Source: Tillus elongatus
Taxonomy: Eukaryota; Arthropoda; Insecta; Coleoptera; Cleridae
Direction: 5' to 3'
Assembly: GCA_964006375.1 (NCBI GenBank)
Contig: OZ023269.1
Span: forward strand, 57,947,279-58,011,278
DNA length: 64,000 nucleotides
A program made the position numbers and the translations under genes. The notes below the pieces were generated by a model, which was given only the letters and a program-made list of their open reading frames with translations, searched no databases and was not told where the DNA came from. Within the stretch, counting starts at the first letter, position 1; each line of letters opens with the position of its first letter. Of this stretch, positions 56,640-64,000 are shown one piece after another.

Positions 56640-59600
56640 ATAAAATTCACTAATATATTAGAAATAATATTAATTTCGACCTTAAAAACTTCAGTTGCAT
56701 GTTTGCCGCCTAAATGGCAAAAAATCGAAATAATAATAATAATAATTTCACCATATACAAAAGAAAACATAATTGAGGCCAAATATGACCAAAACGAAAA
56801 TAAAGTGCCAAGGTATTATTAAGTTATAATCAAAAGTTTTAAGTATATTTAGGTAGCAACCCTGTACTAACATTTCAAACGCTTGCTTGTCGTCCTATAT
56901 GGTGAAATATGCACGCAAATATAGACACAATTTTAAATGAGTAAAAAATTAGAAAAAAATGCCTTTTTAGCCAAGACAAAAATGGGGTGCCAAGATATGT
57001 GACAATAATATTGAAAGCATATTTACATAGCAACCTTGTGCAAAAATTTCAACCCCTTGCTTGCCGTCCTTCGTAGTAAAGTCAGCACCCAAATAGAAAG
57101 ATTGATTTTAATTTACATGAAAAGTGAAATAAAATGGCTTTTTTAGCCAAGACAAAAATGTGGTGCCAAGATAAGTGATAATAATACTGAAAGCATATTA
57201 ACATAGTAACCTTGCGAAAAAATTTCAACCCCTTGCTTGCCGTCCTTTATGGTGAAGTCGGCGCCCAAATAGAGGAATTGTCTTTAATTCACATGAAAAG
57301 TGTTATAAAAAGGCTTTTTTAGCCAAGACAAAAATGGGGTGCCAAGATAAGTGATAATAATATTGAAAGCATATTAACATAGCAACCTTGCGCAAAAATT
57401 GCAACCCCTTGCTTGCCGTCCTTCATGGTGAAGTCGGCGCCCAAATATAGAAATTGATTTTAATTAACATGAAAAGTGCTATAAAATGGCTTTTTTATCT
57501 AAGACAAAAATGGGGTGCCAGGATGAGTGATAATAATATTGACAGCATATTAACATAGCAACCTTGTGTAAAAGTTTTCACCCCTTGCTCGCCGTCCTTC
57601 ATAGTGAAGTCGGCGCCCAAATAGAGGAATTGATTTTAATTCACATGAAAAGTGCTATAAAATGGCTTTTTTAGCTAAGACAAAAATAGGGTGCCAAGAT
57701 AAGTGATAATAATATTGAAATCATATTAACATAGCAACCTTGTGCAGAAATTTCAACCCCTTGCTCGCCGTCCTTCATAGTGAAGTCGGCGCCCAAATAG
57801 AGAATCTGACTTTAATTCACAGTGAAAAGTGTTATAAAATGGCTTTTTAAGCTAAGACAAAAATAGAGTGCCAAGATAAGTGTTAATAATACTGAAAGCA
57901 TATTAACATAGTAACCTTGTGAAAAAATTTTAACCCCTTGCTTGCCGTCCTTCATGGTGAAGTCGGCGCCCAAATAGAGGAATTGTCTTTAATTCACATG
58001 AAAAGTGTTATAAAAAAAGGCTTTTTTAGCCAAGACAAAAATGGGGTGCCAAGATATGTGACGATAATATTGAAAGCATATTTACATAGCAACCTTGTGC
58101 AAAAATTTCAACCTCTTGCTTGCCGTCCTTCGTAGTAAAGTCAGCACCCAAATAGAAAGATTGATTTTAATTTACATGAAAAGTGAAATAAAATGGCTTT
58201 TTTAGCCAAGACAAAAATGGGGTGCCAAGATAATTAATAATAATATTGTAAGCATATTAACATAGCAACCTTGCGAAAAATTTTCAACCCCTTGCTTGCC
58301 GTCCTTCATGGTGAAGTCGGCGCCCAAATAGAGGAATTGTCTTTAATTCGCATGAAAAGTGTTATAAAAAGGCTTTTTTAGCCAAGACAAAAATGGGGTG
58401 CCAAGATAAGTGATAATAATATTGAAAGCATATTAACATAGTAACCTTGCGCAAAAATTTCAACCCCTTGCTTGCCGTCCTTCATGGTGAAGTCGGCGCC
58501 CAAATATAGAAATTGATTTTAATTAACATGAAAAGTGCTATAAAATGGTTTTTTTAGCTAAGACAAAAATGGGGTGCCAGGATGAGTGATAATAATATTG
58601 ACAGCATATTAACATAGCAACCTTGTGTAAAAGTTTTCACCCCTTGCTCGCCGTCCTTCATAGTGAAGTCGGCGCCCAAATAGAGAAATTGGTTTTAATT
58701 AACATGAAAAGTGCTATAAAATGGCTTTTTTAGCTAAGACGAAAATGGGGTGCCAGGATGAGTGATAATAATATTGACAGCATATTAACATAGCAACCTT
58801 GTGTAAAAGTTTTCACCCATTGCTCGCCGTCCTTCATAGTGAAGTCGGCGCCCAAATAGAGTAATTGATTTTAATTCACATGAAAAGTGCTATAAAATGG
58901 CTTTTTTAGCTTAGACAAAAATGGGGTGCCAAGATAAGTGATAATAATATTGAAATCATATTAACATAGCAACCTTGTGCAGAAATTTCAACCCCTTGCT
59001 CGCCGTCCTTCATAGTGAAGTCGGCGCCCAAATAGAGAATCTGACTTTAATTCACATGAAAAGTGTTATAAAATGGCTTTTTAAGCTAAGACAAAAATAG
59101 AGTGCCAAAATAGGTGATAATAATATCGAAATCATATTAACATAGCAACCTTGTGCAGAAATTTCAACCCCTTGCTTGCCGTCCTTCATGGTGAAGTCGG
59201 CGCCCAAATATAGAAATTGATTTTAATTGACATGAAAAGTGCTATAAAATGGCTTTTTTTAGCTAAGACAAAATTGGAGTGCCAAGATAAGTGATAATAA
59301 TATTGAAAGCATATTACCATAGCAACCTTGTGCAAAAATTGTAACCCCTTGCTCGCCGTCCTTCATAGTGAAGTCGGCGCCCAAATAGAGGAATTGACTT
59401 TAATTCGCATGAAAAGTGTTATAAAAAGGCTTTTTTAGCTAAGACAAAAATGGGGTGCCAAGATAAATGATAATAATATTGAAAGCATATTAACATAGTA
59501 ACCTTGTGCAGAAATTTCAACCCCTTGCTCGCCGTCCTTCATGGTGAAGTCGGCGCCCAAATAGAGAAATTGATTTTAATTAACATGAAAAGTGCTATAA

Positions 59601-60880
59601 AATGGCTTTTTTAGCTAAGACAAAGATGGGGTGCCAAGATAGGTGATAATATTATTGAAAGCATATTAACATAGCAACCTTGTGCAAAAATGTTAACCCC
59701 TTGCTCGCCGTCCTTCATAGTGAAGGCGGCGCCCAAATAGAGAAATTGGTTTTAATTAACATGAAAAGTGTTATAAAAAGGCTTTTTTAGCTAAGACAAA
59801 AATGTGGTGCCAAGATAATTGATAATCATATTGAAAGCATATTAATATAGCAACCTTGTGCAAAAATGTCAACCTCTTGCTCGCCGTCCTTCATAGTGAA
59901 GTCGGCGCCCAAATAGAGGAATTGACTTTAATTAACATTAAAAGTGTTATAAAAAGGCTTTTTTAGCTAAGACAAAAATGGGGTGTCAAGATGAGTGATA
60001 ATAATATTGATAGCATATTAACATAGCAACCTTGTGCAAAAATTTCAACCCCTTGCTCGCCGTCCTTCATGGTGAAGTCGGCACCCAAATAGAGAAATTG
60101 ACTTTCATTAACATGAAAAGTGAAATAAAATGGCATTTTTAGCCAAGACAAAAATGGGATGCCAAGATAAGTTATAATATTATTGTAAGGATATTAACAT
60201 AGCAACCTTTTTGTAAAACTTCAATCCCTTGCTTGCCGTCTTTCATAGTAAAGACGGCACCCAAATAGAAAGATTGATTTTAATTTACATGAAAGGTGAC
60301 ATAAAATGGTTTTTTTAGCCAAGACACAAATGGGGTGCCAAGATAAGTGATAACAATAATGAAAGCATATTAACATAGCAACCTTGCGCAAAAATTTCAA
60401 CTCCTTGCTTGCCGTCCTTCATAGTGAAGTCGGCGCCCAAATAAAGAATCTGACTTTAATTAACATCAAAAGTGTTATAAATAGGTTTTGTTAGCTAAAA
60501 CAAAAATAGAGTGCCATGATAAGTGATAAAATTATTGAAATCATATTTTCGTAGTAGTCTTCTGTAAAAATTCCAACCCCTTGATCGCCGTCCTTCATAG
60601 TGAAGTCGACGCCCAAATAGAGCAATTGAATATAATTCACATGAAAACTGTTATAAAATGGCTTTTTTAGCTAAGACAAAAATGGGGTGCCAAGATGAGT
60701 GATAATAATATTGAAAGCATATTTTCATAGTAGCCTTCCGCAAAAATTTCAACCCCTTGCTCGCCGTCCTTCATAGTGAAGTCGGCGCCCAAATAGAGAA
60801 ATTGAATTTTATTCGCATAGAAAGTGAAATAAAATGGCTTTTTTAGCCAAGACAAAAATGGGGTGCCAAGATATGTGAAG
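56640..60880 (-). repeat. Satellite array, left arm (about 24 monomers of 176 bp)
   Basis: Monomers of about 176 bp each hold GTCGGCGCCCAAATA, AAAATGGCTTTTTTAGC, GGGGTGCCAAGAT, CATATTAACATAGCAACCTT and CCCCTTGCTCGCCGTCC. Successive starts of GTCGGCG at 57257, 57433, 57609, 57785 and 57962 give the period. The first units from 56640 are the most diverged. Variants recur every six or seven monomers, for example AGTCAGCACCCAAATAGAAA at 57080 and 58140, a higher-order period of about 1.06 kb. It has no open frame longer than one monomer turn. Confidence 0.96.
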
Positions 60881-63800
60881 TCAATTTCTCTAGTTGGGCG
60901 CCGACTTCACTATGAAGGACGGCCAGCAAGGGGTTAAAACTTATGCCGAAGGCTACTACGAAAATATGCTTTCAATAGTATTATGATTTATCTTGGCACC
61001 TCATTTTTGTCTTAGCTAAAAAAGCCATTTTATAATACTTTTCATGTGAATTCAATTCAATTTATCTATTTGGGCGACAACTTCACTATGAAGGACGGCG
61101 AGCAAGGGGTTACAATTTTTGCGCAAGGTTGCTATGTTAATATGCTTTCAGTATTATTATCACCTATCTTGGCACCACATTTTTGTCTTAGCTAAAATAG
61201 CTAAGCCATTTTATACCACTTTTCATGTGAATTAAAATCAATTTCTATATTTGGGCGCCGACTTCACCATGAAGGACGGCAAGCAAGGGATTGAAATTTT
61301 TGCTAAAGGTTGCTATGTTGATATGCTTTCAGTATTATTATCACTTATCTTGGCACCCCATTTTTGTCTTAGCTAAAAAAAGCCATTTTATAGCACTTTT
61401 CATGTTAATTAAAACCAATTTCTATATTTGGGCGCCGACTTCACCATGAAGGACGGCAAGCAAGGAGTTGAAATTTTTGCGCAAGGTTGCTATGTTAATA
61501 TGCTTTCATTATTGTTATCACTTATCTTGGCACCCCATTTTTGTCTTGGCTAAAAAAACCATTTTATGTCACCTTTCATGTAAATTAAAATCAATCTTTC
61601 TATTTGGGTGCCGTCTTTACTATGAAAGACGGCAAGCAAGGGATTGAAGTTTTACAAAAAGGTTGCTATGTTAATATCCTTACAATAATATTATAACTTA
61701 TCTTGGCATCCCATTTTTGTCTTGGCTAAAAATGCCATTTTATTTCACTTTTCATGTTAATGAAAGTCAATTTCTCTATTTGGGTGCCGACTTCACTACG
61801 AAGGACGGCAAGCAACGGCTTCAAATTTTTGCAGAAGGCTACTACGAAAATATGCTTTCAATTCTATTATCACTAATCTTGGCACCCCACTTTTGTCTTA
61901 GCTAAAAAAGCCTATTTATAACACTTTTCATGTTAATTAAAGTCAATTCCTCTATTTGGGCGCCGACTTCACTATGAAGGACGGCGAGCAAGGGGTTAAA
62001 ATTTTTACACAAGGTTCCTATGTTAATATGCTGTCAATATTATAATCACTTATCCTGGCACCCCATTTTTGTCTTAGCTAAAAAAGCCATTTTATAACAC
62101 TTTTCATGTTAATTAAAGTCAGATTCTCTATTTGGGCGCCGACTTAACTATGAAGGACGGCAAGCAAGGAGTTAAAATGTTTGCACAAGGTTACTATGTT
62201 AATATGCTTTCAGTATTATTATCACTGATCTTGGCGCCCCATTTTTGTCTTAGCTAAAAAATCCATTTTATAACACTTTTCATGTGAATTAAATTCAATT
62301 TCTCTATTTGGGCGCCCACTTCACTATGAAGGACGGCGAGCAAGGGGTTGAAGTTTTTGCACAACGTTGCTATTTTAATATGCTTTCAATATTATTATCA
62401 CTTATCTTGGCACCCCATTTTTGTCTTAGCTAAAAATACCATTTTATAGCACTTTTCATGTTAATTAAAATCAACTTCTCTATTTGGGCGCCGACTTCAC
62501 TATGAAGGACAGCGAGTAAGGGGGTGAAATTTCTGCACAAGGTTGCTATGTTAATATGATTTCAATATTATTATCACTTATCTTGGCACCCCATTTTTGT
62601 CTTAGCTAAAAAAGCCATTTTATAGCACTTTTCATGTGAATTAAAATCAATTCCTCTATTTGGGCGCCGACTTCACTATGAAGGACAGCGGGCAAGGGGG
62701 TGAAATTTCTGCACAAGGTTGCTATGTTAATATGCTTTCAATATTATTATCACTTATCTTGGCACCACATTTTTGTCTTGGCTAAAAAAGCCATTTTATA
62801 ACACTTTTCATGTGAATTAAATTCAATTTCTCTATTTCGTCGCCGACTTCACCATGAAGGACGGCGAGCAAGGGGTTGAAATTTTTGCACAAGGTTGCTA
62901 TGTTAATATGCTATCAATATTATTATCACTCATCTTGACACCCCATTTTTGTCTTAGCTAAAAAAGCCTTTTTATAACACTTTTAATGTTAATTAAAGTC
63001 AATTCCTCTATTTGGGCGCCGACTTCACTATGAAGGACGGCGAGCAAGAGGTTGACATTTTTGCACAAGGTTGCTATGTTAATATGCTTTCAATATGATT
63101 ATCAATTATCTTGGCACCACATTTTTGTCTTAGCTAAAAAAGCCTTTTTATAACACTTTTCATGTTAATTAAAACCAATTTCTCTATTTGGGCGCCACCT
63201 TCACTATGAAGGACGGCGAGCAAGGGGTTAAAATTTTTGCACAAGGTTGCTATGTTAATATGCTTTCAATAATATTATCACCTATCTTGGCACCCCATCT
63301 TTGTCTTAGCTAAAAAAGCCATTTTATAGCACTTTTCATGTTAATTAAAATCAATTTCTCTATTTGGGCGCCGACTTCACCATGAAGGACGGCGAGCAAG
63401 GGGTTGAAATTTCTGCACAAGGTTACTATGTTAATATGCTTTCAATATTATTATCATTTATCTTGGCACCCCATTTTTGTCTTAGCTAAAAAAGCCTTTT
63501 TATAACACTTTTCATGCGAATTAAAGTCAATTCCTCTATTTGGGCGCCGACTTCACTATGAAGGACGGCGAGCAAGGGGTTACAATTTTTGCACAAGGTT
63601 GCTATGGTAATATGCTTTCAATATTATTATCACTTATCTTGGCACTCCAATTTTGTCTTAGCTAAAAAAGCCATTTTATAGCACTTTTCATGTCAATTAA
63701 AATCAATTTCTATATTTGGGCGCCGACTTCACCATGAAGGACGGCAAGCAAGGGGTTGACATTTCTGCACAAGGTTGCTATGTTAATATGATTTCGATAT

Positions 63801-64000
63801 TATTATCACCTATTTTGGCACTCTATTTTTGTCTTAGCTTAAAAAGCCATTTTATAACACTTTTCATGTGAATTAAAGTCAGATTCTCTATTTGGGCGCC
63901 GACTTCACTATGAAGGACGGCGAGCAAGGGGTTGAAATTTCTGCACAAGGTTGCTATGTTAATATGATTTCAATATTATTATCACTTATCTTGGCACCCC
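60881..64000 (+). repeat. Satellite array, right arm in opposite orientation (about 18 monomers)
   Basis: The same 176-bp monomer continues, reverse-complemented relative to the left arm, from the switch at about 60880 to the window end. Monomer variants mirror the left arm. 61568-61580 pairs with 60288-60300, and the unusual TATCGAA variant at 59124-59130 pairs with 63793-63799. The right arm holds six more monomers than the left between those two points. It runs off the end of the window. Confidence 0.96.

Noticed and set aside
59963..61905. Repeated 62-residue open frames (59963-60151, 60667-60855, 61717-61905) with similar products inside the satellite
   Set aside because: They are the same satellite monomer read through in three places. 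The frame starts at TTG codons rather than ATG, the 176-bp period is not a multiple of three, and most monomers lack it. No sign of protein coding.
57050..64000. CRISPR-like array
   Set aside because: The repeats are 176 bp, directly adjoining and diverged, with no unique spacers, in eukaryotic DNA. This is a satellite.

Overview
The window looks like arthropod, probably insect, repeat-rich chromosomal DNA. It is AT-rich, has no bacterial-style operons and no convincing host gene. Nearly every recognisable coding stretch is a decayed transposable element. The insect assignment is an inference from the mix seen: Gypsy, BEL/Pao and Copia LTR elements, several non-LTR clades, Penelope-like elements, hAT, THAP/P-type and mariner-like DNA transposons, and a Polinton-like polymerase remnant.

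Layout. 1-890: noncoding, with one copy of a (TA)n-linked repeat module. 890-2164: endonuclease-bearing non-LTR fragment, minus strand. 2165-12727: minus-strand Gypsy element split inside its protease by a hAT element (2644-11008), which is itself split by a 5.4-kb non-LTR element (4020-9376). Both insertions keep target-site duplications. 12728-15349: noncoding. 15350-17740: BEL/Pao remnant. 17745-22877: THAP9/P-type transposon cut in two by a Copia element (17948-21308) that keeps both LTRs and a 5-bp duplication. 23148-24990: mariner-like element with about 290-bp terminal inverted repeats. 27700-28500: tRNA-headed SINE-like repeat and a mariner remnant.

29000-32210: two Penelope-like copies head to head, followed by a (TA)n tract and repeat module. 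33770-34870: N-terminal part of a Polinton/Maverick-type DNA polymerase. 34950-35730: a third Penelope-like remnant. 36600-37985: non-LTR remnant. 38445-38960: mariner remnant. 40366-40700: non-LTR tail. 41480-44510: the best-preserved non-LTR ORF2 in the window. 44700-45830: another non-LTR tail. 46175-51515: three head-to-tail copies of one non-LTR family, with a dispersed repeat between the first two. 52322-53755: a small inverted-repeat element and a second copy of the dispersed repeat. 56020-56590: minisatellite with a higher-order period. 56640-64000: a satellite of about 176-bp monomers that switches orientation near 60,880. Its flanks are mirror images monomer by monomer, apart from an exact six-monomer difference.

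No genes here work together as a pathway. What the window records is a history of nested insertions and satellite rearrangement. The satellite palindrome, the dated nest, the inverted Penelope pair and the (TA)n-linked module family are the observations most worth following. All calls rest on reading translated motifs and aligning repeats by eye; no database search was run.
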